Source of the DNA: Petrimonas sp. IBARAKI
GTDB lineage: Bacteria; Bacteroidota; Bacteroidia; Bacteroidales; Dysgonomonadaceae
Assembly (NCBI GenBank): GCA_002356435.2
Contig: AP018040.2
Span: 1,798,001-1,862,000 of the forward strand
DNA length: 64,000 bases
Direction: 5' to 3'
In this document: positions 8,259 to 15,788 of the stretch, one piece after another
Numbering within the stretch: the stretch's first letter is position 1
How the letters are laid out: every line of letters starts with the position of its first letter
The notes under the pieces: model-generated
Databases searched by the model: none
Told to the model about the DNA's origin: nothing
What the model saw: only the letters and a program-made list of their open reading frames with translations
Position numbers and translations under genes: made by a program

Positions 8259-8681
8259 ATGGATAAAATAGCAAAGATTCCCGGAGAAGCTCCGGAATTG
8301 TATGCCCGGGTAGCACCTCTTGCCATGAGCATTTCCTGCCTTAGGGAAAACAACAACTATCCCTATAAAACCTCCGGAAAGCATGTGTGGTACATTATTC
8401 TTTGCAGGGATCGGACAACAGCATTCATGCCTGTTGAAGAAATTGGTGGTGGCAAATATAAAATCGATAATTATTATGCCTCGGCAACGGAAGGCAGGGA
8501 AAGGCAACTTGGTTGCCTGGTGGAAGAAATTCTTTCCGATTACAAAGGGGCCGGAATCCTTTTTGCCGTTGTGCAAACGAGGGATTTGAAAGTCTTTGCC
8601 TCTTATGGATTTACCGTTTCCAGGGAATGGAAGCGATATGTGAAGATGTGTTTCGAAGGGGAGGCATATGGAAATAGCTAA
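8259..8681 (+). CDS. GNAT-like protein, first gene of an IbrA/IbrB-type cassette
   Basis: A 140-residue protein. The C-terminal half has the look of a GNAT acetyltransferase fold: a beta strand ending FAVVQTRDLKVF, then SYGF and a final strand REWKRYVKM, but a clean acetyl-CoA loop (Q/RxxGxG/A) is not visible, so catalysis is uncertain. Small proteins of this kind are found beside IbrA-like genes. Its stop overlaps the next gene by 14 bases, so the two are translationally linked. The ATG at 8259 is preferred; the frame also opens at an ATG at 8217, which would add 14 residues of no clear character. Confidence 0.6.
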   Translation: MDKIAKIPGEAPELYARVAPLAMSISCLRENNNYPYKTSGKHVWYIILCRDRTTAFMPVEEIGGGKYKIDNYYASATEGRERQLGCLVEEILSDYKGAGILFAVVQTRDLKVFASYGFTVSREWKRYVKMCFEGEAYGNS

Positions 8682-9975
8682 GCGCAGAACCGTATATGAT
8701 GCATTGCAGGAACGTTTACGGTTCATTTTCAAAAATTACGACTATATTTATGTTTCTTTCTCGGGAGGAAAGGATAGCGGAGTATTGTTGAACGCCTGTA
8801 TCGATTATATTCGGAAGCATAACCTCCGGCATAAACTTGGGGTTTTTCACCTGGATTATGAAGTGCAATATGGAAAAACCACGGAATATGTAGATCAAGT
8901 GTTAGCCTCAAACCGTGACTTGTTGGAAGTATACCGGGCATGTGTCCCGGTAAAGGTATTGTCCTCTACTTCCATGTATCAGCAATACTGGCGTCCCTGG
9001 GATCCGGACATGCAAAAGTTTTGGGTACGTTCGCTGCCCAAGGAATGTCATACCGTTAGTGATTTCGACTTTTATAACCGGCGGATGTGGGATTACGAAT
9101 TTCAGTATGATTTCGCATCGTGGTTGAGGAACCATAAAAAAGCAGGATCCGTTGCCTGTCTGGTGGGGATACGCACGCAGGAAAGTTTCAATCGTTGGCG
9201 TACAATCCACCGTCCCCAGGGGGTTGTCCGAAAAAATGATCCGCAATGGAGGCACAGGATCGCAGAAGGTATTGATAACATTTACCCTTTGTACGACTGG
9301 TTAACTACAGACATCTGGACTGCCAACGGAAGGTTCGGATGGGAATATAACCGACTCTATGACTTATATTGGCAGGCGGGTGTCCCGCTGGAAAGCCAGC
9401 GGGTGGCAAGTCCTTTTATTTCTCAGGCAATATCGGGCTTGAGACTGTATCGTGCCATAGATCCGGATATGTGGGGGAAAATGTTGTGCCGGGTAAACGG
9501 AGTCAACTTTGCGGGGCTGTACGGTGGAACAACGGCAATGGGCTGGCGGCGTGTGAAGTTGCCTGAAGGGATGACCTGGAAAAGTTATCTTTATTTTCTT
9601 TTGGACACTCTGCCCAAAACCACCCGGAATAACTACCTGAAAAAACTGGAGGTGAGTATGAATTTCTGGAAAAACAGAGGGGGATGCCTGCTCCCGGAAA
9701 CCATACGAAAACTACGCGCAAAAGGGATTGAGGTACATATTGCGGGTAAGAGCAATTACCGTACAAAAAAGATTCCCGTAAGAATGGATTACCACGATGA
9801 CATAGACCTGCCGGAGTTTAGGGAGCTTCCTACCTATAAGCGTATGTGTATCTGTATTCTTAAAAATGATCATTGCTGCAAATATATGGGTTTCTCCCCC
9901 AACAAAATCAACAGGGAGTTGCGATTTAGCGCATTACAGGAATATGCCGCACATGCCGGAGACGGTAATACCTAA
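8668..9975 (+). CDS. ibrA: IbrA-like PP-loop ATPase (PAPS-reductase family, DUF3440)
   Basis: A 435-residue protein with the PP-loop motif SGGKDS at residues 32-37, which binds ATP and adenylates a substrate in the PAPS reductase/ATP-sulfurylase-like superfamily. The rest resembles the DUF3440 part of E. coli IbrA: VGIRTQESFNRW, then NIYPLYDWLTTDIW, and a long C-terminal tail ending in a run of cysteines (CICILKNDHCCKYMGF). IbrA with IbrB controls surface immunoglobulin-binding protein genes in E. coli; the chemical reaction is not known. The PP-loop fold is shared with DndC of DNA phosphorothioation, but no other dnd genes are here. It lies between the GNAT-like gene (14-base overlap) and the ParB-like gene (21-base gap). 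Confidence 0.85.
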   Translation: MEIAKRRTVYDALQERLRFIFKNYDYIYVSFSGGKDSGVLLNACIDYIRKHNLRHKLGVFHLDYEVQYGKTTEYVDQVLASNRDLLEVYRACVPVKVLSSTSMYQQYWRPWDPDMQKFWVRSLPKECHTVSDFDFYNRRMWDYEFQYDFASWLRNHKKAGSVACLVGIRTQESFNRWRTIHRPQGVVRKNDPQWRHRIAEGIDNIYPLYDWLTTDIWTANGRFGWEYNRLYDLYWQAGVPLESQRVASPFISQAISGLRLYRAIDPDMWGKMLCRVNGVNFAGLYGGTTAMGWRRVKLPEGMTWKSYLYFLLDTLPKTTRNNYLKKLEVSMNFWKNRGGCLLPETIRKLRAKGIEVHIAGKSNYRTKKIPVRMDYHDDIDLPEFRELPTYKRMCICILKNDHCCKYMGFSPNKINRELRFSALQEYAAHAGDGNT

Positions 9976-9996
9976 CGATCCATTATACTGAACATT

Positions 9997-10521
9997 ATGA
10001 ATAAATCTGTTTTTCAAAGTCCCGTTTACAACATCATTGCCGTTCCGGTGGAAAAAATACGGGCCAACGCCTATAATCCCAATGTTACCATGCCTCCTGA
10101 GATGAAGCTTTTGGAATTGTCTATCTGGGAAGACGGATATACCATGCCCTGTGTTTGTTATCACATAGAAGATGAAGATATTTACGAGTTGGTAGACGGT
10201 TATCACCGTTATCGCGTGATGTTGACCTCCAAGCGTGTATACGAGAGGGAAAAAGGATTACTGCCCGTTTCTGTTATCCGTAAAAGCCTGGCCGAACGAA
10301 TGGCTTCCACCATAAGACATAACCGGGCCAGGGGTGTTCATAAGATTGAACTGATGAGTAAACTAGTGGGTGACTTGTGTAAATCGGGCATGTCCGATGC
10401 GTGGATCAGACGAAACCTGGGCATGGACAAAGATGAGCTGTTGCGGTTGAAACAGATTTCGGGTCTGGCGGAACTTTTTGCAGAGAAGGAATTCAGTTTG
10501 GCTAAAACATTCCCTTTTTGA
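9997..10521 (+). CDS. ibrB: IbrB-like ParB/Srx-superfamily protein
   Basis: A 174-residue ParB N-terminal-like protein. Landmarks: VPVEKIRANAYNPN (residues about 16-29), the nucleotide-binding turn DGYHRYRV (67-74) and ERMASTIRHNRARGVH (100-115), followed by a helical domain (GDLCKSGMSDAWIRRNLGM). It matches the partner of IbrA in E. coli and other bacteria, and the adjacency to an IbrA-like gene makes the assignment strong. ParB-like folds bind nucleotides and some cleave DNA; what this one does is unknown. The last residues (SLAKTFPF) look unlike the usual end, so the C-terminus may be altered by the rearranged DNA that follows. Confidence 0.82.
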   Translation: MNKSVFQSPVYNIIAVPVEKIRANAYNPNVTMPPEMKLLELSIWEDGYTMPCVCYHIEDEDIYELVDGYHRYRVMLTSKRVYEREKGLLPVSVIRKSLAERMASTIRHNRARGVHKIELMSKLVGDLCKSGMSDAWIRRNLGMDKDELLRLKQISGLAELFAEKEFSLAKTFPF

Positions 10522-10528
10522 GAATCCA

Positions 10529-10566
10529 GATACGTGCGGTATTATCCACTGGATACCTCACGTATC
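10529..10566. repeat. Imperfect hairpin after the IbrB-like gene
   Basis: GATACGTG at 10529-10536 pairs exactly with CACGTATC at 10559-10566, and GGTAT/ATACC pair inside it. No T run follows on either strand, so it is not a classic terminator, though it sits exactly between the end of the cassette and the broken genes read from the other strand. Confidence 0.5.
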
Positions 10567-10574
10567 CGCTGCAT

Positions 10575-10745
10575 TCATTTGCTTTTTGATACGATCTTTT
10601 TGGCTTCGGTATAGGCTTCATGCGGGGTGCGCAGCCCCGGAAACCACGAAAGTGACATTTCGAACAAGCCGAACAAGGCCGCCGAATAAACCAGGTCGCC
10701 CAGTACGGTATTTTTGAAGAGCGATGCTATATGCCGGATGTTCTT
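10575..10745 (-). pseudogene. C-terminal remnant of a DUF6580-like membrane protein
   Basis: About 55 codons survive in one frame ending at 10575. The segment SLFKNTVLGDLVYSAALFG followed by FEMSLSWFP is like the end of the DUF6580 family of multi-helix putative transport proteins, where an FFxNTVLGDLFF stretch precedes the last helix. The preceding transmembrane helices are missing: upstream DNA instead encodes pieces of a fimbrillin-like lipoprotein in other frames. It is therefore a deletion remnant. It lies downstream of a B12 riboswitch, and the intact ancestor may have been a member of that riboswitch's regulon; that link is inference. Confidence 0.55.
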
Positions 10746-10759
10746 CTGTGGGATTTGTG

Positions 10760-11535
10760 TCATTAAAGTTCACGATTGCGTTTTCAGAAAAGTGTCCGTT
10801 AATTACATCTCCCGCGCCATCGTAACAACCGGTTTTTAAATCCTTTATCGGCATAGTAGAATTGTTGCTCTTCAGTAGTAATTGTTGTAGCCCAATTGAA
10901 TTTTCCCGTTACGGTAGAATTAGTTGTATTCTTCAACGAAAGGAGAATCAGGCTGCCCATGTTTTTGAACTTTGCTGTGCCGGCAACACTACCGTCAATC
11001 AAAATTGTCTGATGAAAAAACATGGGTACTCTAACATTTTTTTGATCTATCTTAAAGAAATCAGACTTACCTACATTAAATATAATGCTACCGTCATCGG
11101 TGAGCTGTGGTTTATAGTTTTGAGAATAATTAAAATCAGTGCACCCTACAATTTAAAAAATAGAGCCTTTTAACTCTGTTGGTATTGAAAAAGATATGCT
11201 CCCCGTTGTTGGATTGTCGGAATTACGATTCATCTGAACAGGATTATTATCCACGGAAATGAGTTCTCTTGAACCATCACTTATTCTTTCACAGTATATC
11301 CAAATTTTATCGTTTTCTGTCCAATAAGTTTTAATTGGGCACCCTCACGAATCAGAGAGGAACGTGTGGAGGAATTATTAGCATCGATAACTGTCGTTAT
11401 AGTTACAACATTATTGTTTAAAATGTTTTTTCTTCCGTTCTCCTCAATAATATCTTCCGTACAGCTAAATATTAACAATGGGATAATTGTCAATAAAACC
11501 AATAGTCTACTGTGTGTGATTAATTTTTCTGCCAT
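10760..11535 (-). pseudogene. Frameshifted fimbrillin-like lipoprotein gene
   Basis: The start at 11535 gives a lipoprotein signal with Cys25 (LLIFSC), but the frame stops at 11281 after 84 codons. Continuing near 11330 in another frame gives WTENDKIWIYCERISDG and then QMNRNSDNPTTGSISF, a fimbrillin-type pattern (compare the usual W-x-x-G/N-D-K-I). A third stretch, 10799 to about 11125, gives QLTDDGSIIFNVG, VPMFFHQTILIDGS and AKFKNMGSLILLSL, again typical of the fimbrillin N-terminal domain. A fourth piece follows in yet another frame near 10850 (NGHFSENAIVNFND). At least three frameshifts break it, so no full product can be made unless these are sequence errors. Base composition is more A/T rich than the neighbours. 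Confidence 0.7.
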
Positions 11536-11540
11536 AAGGT

Positions 11541-11696
11541 TTAATTTTTGAAAGTGTTCAAGTAAAGCTTTGAATGGAATAATTCAATTTCAAAACTGGG
11601 TGTTGGGTTGTCGGATCCAGCAAAAAGATTTGTTTCTAATTTGATGTCAGCGACTTGTACGTCACGAGATTCATACGATAGTTTTTTTGTATTCAC
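11541..11696 (-). CDS. Small 51-residue protein upstream of the broken fimbrillin-like gene
   Basis: A GTG-started frame reading VNTKKLSYESRDVQVADIKL and continuing through ETNLFAGSDN to a TAA just 5 bases before the lipoprotein ATG. It resembles the short Bacteroidales peptides of the type KKxxYExPExEVxD...A-rich tail that sit next to fimbrillin-like genes; the function is unknown. Its start codon overlaps the stop of the preceding tiny frame in the arrangement GTGA, which suggests translational coupling. No ATG is available in frame. I hold this as probable because of codon-by-codon protein-like character and tight spacing, not because of a recognised domain. Confidence 0.45.
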   Translation of the reverse strand: MNTKKLSYESRDVQVADIKLETNLFAGSDNPTPSFEIELFHSKLYLNTFKN

Positions 11697-11819
11697 TTTT
11701 TTCCGTTTTCTTTTGTTGTTGATTTTTCATTTTCATTTTTAACAGTTATAAATACGCAATAGCAACAGCAGGCCGTAATAAGTACAGCCAAAGGAAAAGC
11801 TATGGGCAAGTAAATTCAT
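11693..11819 (-). pseudogene. Tiny lipoprotein or membrane peptide gene with an apparent frameshift at its start
   Basis: The frame 11693-11809 encodes about 38 residues beginning LPIAFPLAVLITACCC, a hydrophobic stretch with three cysteines, then a charged tail ending KENGKK. Its only start would be TTG. An ATG at 11819 lies in a frame shifted by one base; deleting one base there would give MNLLPIAFPLAVLITAC, a good lipoprotein signal. This suggests a single-base insertion in the fifth codon area, in keeping with the frameshifts further downstream. It is the first gene after the second B12 riboswitch. Confidence 0.35.
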
Positions 11820-11833
11820 ATTACCGAAAATTA

Positions 11834-11971
11834 AGCTTTCGGAAAGAGTGGTTCATTGAGATAGAGTTAACACACGTTTCAACGTGTTTTGTAAAGTAGA
11901 GTAAACCAAAATAATAAAGAAAAAACGGCTGTAATGCGTGTTTGTACTTCAAGCTCCAATCTCCGAAAGCT
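11834..11971 (-). promoter_or_regulatory. 10-bp inverted repeat in the second riboswitch's expression platform
   Basis: On the minus strand AGCTTTCGGA (plus-strand 11962-11971), right after the aptamer, is the exact reverse complement of TCCGAAAGCT (plus-strand 11834-11843), just before the first downstream start. Pairing could hide the translation start region. A second hairpin between them (ACACGT/ACGTGT around 11872-11887) would fit in the loop. The structure is inferred from complementarity only. Confidence 0.45.
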
Positions 11972-11989
11972 GTTTAACATCTGTTATTT

Positions 11990-12132
11990 TGGTAGGTCTT
12001 CTGACTTACTCGTCCGTTGTGCTACCTTCCCATCCCGGTTTGCCGGAACAGTGGATTTGAGTATTGCACGCGGATTCTGGTTGAGCTTACAGCAGCGGGT
12101 CTGTTCAGGATTTGCACCTGATTCCCTTTTCA
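11990..12132 (-). ncRNA. Second cobalamin (B12) riboswitch, upstream of broken genes
   Basis: The minus strand carries all cobalamin riboswitch landmarks: AAAAGGGAATCAGGTGCAAA, CCCGCTGCTGTAAGCTC, TCCACTGTTCC, a GGGAAGGT segment, and AGTAAGTCAGAAGACCTACC at the 3' end. The conserved bases look intact, in contrast with the damaged genes below it. It points away from purH, so purH is not its target. Confidence 0.95.
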
Positions 12133-12177
12133 TTGTGTTTTCCGAAGAAATGGAAACGCAACACCAAAATTCTATGG

Positions 12178-12185
12178 CAAAGTTA
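12178..12185 (-). promoter_or_regulatory. -7 box for the second riboswitch transcript
   Basis: The minus strand reads TAACTTTG, a perfect TAnnTTTG box about 45 bases upstream of the aptamer. No convincing -33 element is seen. Confidence 0.5.
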
Positions 12186-12296
12186 ATTCTTCTCACTTAC
12201 TTCATTTATCTCCAGGCTTGTAGCCCCGTGTGGTTTCTTTTTCTCAAAAATTCATAAAACAAACTCCAATTTCACAAAAATGACCGATAGATTTTA

Positions 12297-12304
12297 TACC
12301 TTTG
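12297..12304 (+). promoter_or_regulatory. -7 box for purH
   Basis: TACCTTTG is a perfect TAnnTTTG box 25 bases before the purH ATG, giving a very short leader. It diverges from the second riboswitch promoter. Confidence 0.55.
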
Positions 12305-12328
12305 TATTCTTTAAAAAAATAATCATTG

Positions 12329-13852
12329 ATGTCAAAGAAAATAAATTCGGCACTCATTTCGGTATACCACAAAGACGGCCTGGAGGAGATATTGAAATTG
12401 CTGAACAGTTTAAACGTAAAGCTTATATCAACGGGGGGAACCCGTGATTTTATCCAGTCGTTGGGTTATGAGTGTGAATCGGTGGAAGAGGTTACCGGCT
12501 ATCCATCTATTCTAGGCGGACGGGTAAAGACACTGCATCCTAAAGTTTTCGGGGGAATTCTGTACCGCCGTAACGAGGAGCAGGACCGGAAAATCATCAA
12601 ATCCTATGATATTCCCTCTATAGACCTGGTCATCGTTGATTTGTATCCGTTTGAAGAAACCGTAGCTACACAAGCTCCCGAAGATGAAATTATCGAGAAA
12701 ATAGATATTGGCGGAATCTCGCTTATTCGCGGGGCTGCCAAAAACTTTAAAGATGTGATTGTTGTGGCTTCCAGGAAGCAATATAAACCGTTGCTCGATC
12801 TGTTAAAAGAGAAAAGCGGAAATACCGATATTGAAGATCGGCGCTGGTTTGCCAAGGAAGCCTTTGCCGTTTCATCGGGATACGATTCGGCTATTTTTAA
12901 TTATTTCGACAAGGGCGAAAGCCCCGTTTTGCGGATTTCTGCCGACAGTGGCAAAACGTTGAGATACGGGGAAAATCCGCATCAAAAGGGCGTTTTTTAC
13001 GGTAACTTTAATGAAATATTTGAGCAGTTGCACGGCAAAGAGATTTCGTACAACAACCTGCTCGACATAGACGCCGCCGTTTCGTTGATTGCCGATTTTG
13101 ATGAAACAGCCTTGGCTATTCTGAAGCACAATAATGCTTGTGGCATGGCCTGTCGGAGTACGGTAAAAGAAGCCTGGGAAACAGCTTTGGCAGCTGATCC
13201 TATCTCCGCTTTTGGCGGAATTGTGGTTACTAACCGTCAGGTGGATGCAGAGGCCGCTAAAGCTATAAACGAAATTTTCTTCGAAGTAATCATTGCTCCC
13301 GATTATTCGCAGGATGCGCTCAATATCCTGTTCCAGAAGAAGAACCGGATCATCCTTAAGCAAAAAATAACCGGAAAGGAGGCAAACAATACACAGGTCC
13401 GTTCTGCATTAAACGGATTCCTGGTACAGGATAAAGATACGAGTATTCAGACAAGAAGCGATTTAACGGTGGTAACCGCAAAAGTTCCAACGGAAAAAGA
13501 AACGGAAGATCTGCTGTTCGCAAATATCCTGGTGAAACATACGAAGTCGAACGCTATAGTGCTGGCGAAAAACAAGCAATTGATTGCTAGCGGGACCGGA
13601 CAAACATCGCGAGTGGATGCGTTGAATCAGGCGATAGAGAAAGCAGGAACGTTTAAATTTAACCTTAACGGGGCCGTAATGGCATCGGACGCTTTCTTTC
13701 CTTTTCCCGATTGCGTTGAAATAGCTCATAAAGCCGGAATAACAGCTGTAGTTCAGCCGGGAGGCTCCATCAAGGATGCAGAGTCGGTTGCTTACTGTAA
13801 CGAAAACGGCCTGGCCATGGTTACAACCGGGATCAGGCATTTTAAACATTGA
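12329..13852 (+). CDS. purH: Bifunctional AICAR formyltransferase / IMP cyclohydrolase
   Basis: A 507-residue enzyme for the last two steps of IMP synthesis in the cytoplasm. The N-terminal MGS-like cyclohydrolase domain (about 1-190) shows SALISVYHKDGL, ISTGGTRDFI and GGRVKTLHPKVFGGIL; the C-terminal transformylase domain shows LRYGENPHQKG, LKHNNACGMA and near the end DAFFPFPD and VQPGGSIKD. Length and order are normal. The ATG at 12329 is preferred to the TTG one codon earlier. The mre operon starts 66 bp downstream and may be read through from here. Confidence 0.97.
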   Translation: MSKKINSALISVYHKDGLEEILKLLNSLNVKLISTGGTRDFIQSLGYECESVEEVTGYPSILGGRVKTLHPKVFGGILYRRNEEQDRKIIKSYDIPSIDLVIVDLYPFEETVATQAPEDEIIEKIDIGGISLIRGAAKNFKDVIVVASRKQYKPLLDLLKEKSGNTDIEDRRWFAKEAFAVSSGYDSAIFNYFDKGESPVLRISADSGKTLRYGENPHQKGVFYGNFNEIFEQLHGKEISYNNLLDIDAAVSLIADFDETALAILKHNNACGMACRSTVKEAWETALAADPISAFGGIVVTNRQVDAEAAKAINEIFFEVIIAPDYSQDALNILFQKKNRIILKQKITGKEANNTQVRSALNGFLVQDKDTSIQTRSDLTVVTAKVPTEKETEDLLFANILVKHTKSNAIVLAKNKQLIASGTGQTSRVDALNQAIEKAGTFKFNLNGAVMASDAFFPFPDCVEIAHKAGITAVVQPGGSIKDAESVAYCNENGLAMVTTGIRHFKH

Positions 13853-13918
13853 TTGAGAAGCCAGGGGTGGGTTCTCGCAGTGTGAACACACCCTGCAACT
13901 CGTAACAAACATAACAAT

Positions 13919-14944
13919 ATGGGATTATTTTCATTCACACAAGAGTTGGCAATGGACCTGGGAACCGCCAACTCCATTATTGTAAACAATGCCGGAAAAA
14001 TTCTGCTGGACGAGCCGTCCATAGTGGCATTGGACCGTAAGACCGACAGGATGATCGCGCTGGGCGAGAAGGCCCGCCAAATGCACGGAAAAACACACGA
14101 AAACATACATACGGTCAGGCCCCTGAGGGATGGTGTAATCGCTGATTTTAACGCCGCAGAACAGATGATTCGCGGTATGATTAAAATGGCTACAAAAAAC
14201 AAAGGCGGATTATTTTCGCCGTCACTTCGGGTAGTAATCTGTATTCCGTCAGGAAGCACCGAAGTGGAAATCCGTGCGGTTCGTGACTCAGCTGAACATG
14301 CCGGAGGACGCGATGTTTACATGCTCTTCGAGCCTATGGCAGCTGCTCTGGGTATCGGCCTGGATGTGGAGATTCCCGAAGGGAACATGATTGTGGACAT
14401 AGGTGGGGGAACAACAGAGATTGCTGTGATCTCACTGGGCGGGATAGTATCGAACAAATCGATAAAGATTGCCGGTGACGACCTCACCGAAGACATTATG
14501 GATTATATGGGGCGTCAGCACAACATGAAAGTGGGAGAGAGAACCGCCGAACAGATCAAGATTAATGTAGGCTCCGTCTTGACCGAGCTTCAGGATCCTC
14601 CAGAAGATTTTGTCGTTCACGGTCCTAATCGCATGACGTCTTTGCCGATGGATGTGCCCGTATCCTATCAGGAGATAGCGCACTGCCTTGAAAAGTCGAT
14701 ATCTAAAGTGGATTCAGCGGTGCTTAGTGCACTGGAACAAACTCCCCCGGAGTTATATGCCGATATTGTACGTAATGGAATTTACCTGACAGGAGGCGGT
14801 GCTTTGCTTCGTGGTTTGGATAAACGGCTGACCGATAAAATCGGTATTCCGTTCAAAGTAGTAGATGACCCGTTACACGTGGTAGCCAAAGGAACAGGTA
14901 TTGCTTTAAGAAACATTGACAAGTTTACATTCCTGATGAGATAG
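13919..14944 (+). CDS. mreB: Rod shape-determining actin-like protein
   Basis: A 341-residue bacterial actin homologue that forms membrane filaments guiding lateral wall synthesis. The phosphate-1 motif AMDLGTANS lies near residue 12, the phosphate-2 motif MIVDIGGGTTEIAVIS near residue 160, and the adenosine loop YLTGGGALLRG near residue 290. The amphipathic N-terminus MGLFSFTQE is typical. It is the first gene of mreBCD-mrdA-rodA, with one base between its stop and mreC. Confidence 0.97.
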   Translation: MGLFSFTQELAMDLGTANSIIVNNAGKILLDEPSIVALDRKTDRMIALGEKARQMHGKTHENIHTVRPLRDGVIADFNAAEQMIRGMIKMATKNKGGLFSPSLRVVICIPSGSTEVEIRAVRDSAEHAGGRDVYMLFEPMAAALGIGLDVEIPEGNMIVDIGGGTTEIAVISLGGIVSNKSIKIAGDDLTEDIMDYMGRQHNMKVGERTAEQIKINVGSVLTELQDPPEDFVVHGPNRMTSLPMDVPVSYQEIAHCLEKSISKVDSAVLSALEQTPPELYADIVRNGIYLTGGGALLRGLDKRLTDKIGIPFKVVDDPLHVVAKGTGIALRNIDKFTFLMR

Positions 14945-14945
14945 G

Positions 14946-15788
14946 ATGAAAAACCTTCTCTCGTTTATTATCAGAAACAGTTCGTGGCTGGTAGCAATCG
15001 GCTTGATTGTTATCAGCTTCTATCTGGTATTTTCTTATAATTCTTATCAGAGAAGTGTATACCTCACATCTGCAAACAAGGCTACTGGCTGGTTTTACGA
15101 GATTTCTGACAAAGCAACGGCTTTTATCTATTTAAACAAGAGCAACAAGCTTTTACTGGAACGGAATGCACGGCTCGAAGAAGAACTATACTCGTTAAAG
15201 TCCTACTTGTCGGACACGCAAAGGGACACGTTAACAACGAATGCTTTTCTGAGTGATTCCATTCCAGCCTCAAGGTTTTCGTTTGTTCCCGCTGAAGTGA
15301 TCAATGTCAGTTTTTCGGGCCCAAACAATTTCATCACGGTAAACAAAGGTTCCATACACGGTGTCAAACCTGATATGGGTGTAGTTTCACAAAATGGAGT
15401 GGTGGGAGTAGTGTTGAAGACCTCTCCATCATTTTCAGTGGTTATTCCCATTATAAATCCGAAATTCAGGTTGAGTGCCAAACTGAAAAATTCCAACAAT
15501 ACGGGATCAATTTCGTGGGACGGCAAGGATTTGATTACAGCGCAGATAGGAGAACTTCCCAAACACGAAGTTTTTCAACCGGGAGACACGGTAGTAACCA
15601 GTTTTTCACGCATTTTCCCAAAAGATATTGTTATCGGATACGTTACCGGGCAGATTTTATCTAAAGATGACAATTTCAATACGTTAAATTTGCGAATAGC
15701 TACTGATTTTTATTCTGTGAGGGATATTCTTATTATAAATGATGCGCATTTTGAAGAACAGAATGAATTAGAAAATTCAATTCCATAA
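14946..15788 (+). CDS. mreC: Rod shape-determining protein MreC
   Basis: A 280-residue bitopic inner-membrane protein: a short cytoplasmic start, one transmembrane helix (about residues 13-32, SSWLVAIGLIVISFYLVFSY), a coiled coil (about 65-85), then the two beta-barrel periplasmic MreC fold with the family's stretch NFITVNKGSIHGVKPDMGVV and an SRIFPKDIVIGYV end. It links MreB to the PBP2/RodA synthase. Its stop overlaps the mreD start by one base. Confidence 0.93.
   Translation: MKNLLSFIIRNSSWLVAIGLIVISFYLVFSYNSYQRSVYLTSANKATGWFYEISDKATAFIYLNKSNKLLLERNARLEEELYSLKSYLSDTQRDTLTTNAFLSDSIPASRFSFVPAEVINVSFSGPNNFITVNKGSIHGVKPDMGVVSQNGVVGVVLKTSPSFSVVIPIINPKFRLSAKLKNSNNTGSISWDGKDLITAQIGELPKHEVFQPGDTVVTSFSRIFPKDIVIGYVTGQILSKDDNFNTLNLRIATDFYSVRDILIINDAHFEEQNELENSIP

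Noticed and set aside
8668-10521. A DNA phosphorothioation (dnd) system
   Set aside because: Only a PP-loop protein and a ParB-like protein are present; the cysteine desulfurase and other dnd genes are absent, and the proteins fit IbrA/IbrB better.
11934-12257. A 107-codon plus-strand frame between the decayed locus and purH
   Set aside because: It is the reverse strand of the second cobalamin riboswitch and its promoter, so coding is not supported.
12297-12329. Control of purH by the nearby B12 riboswitch
   Set aside because: The riboswitch is on the other strand and points away; purH has its own -7 box.
13853-13918. A terminator between purH and mreB
   Set aside because: Only a weak dyad (CAGGG/CCCTG) without a T run is visible, so read-through into the mre operon remains possible.
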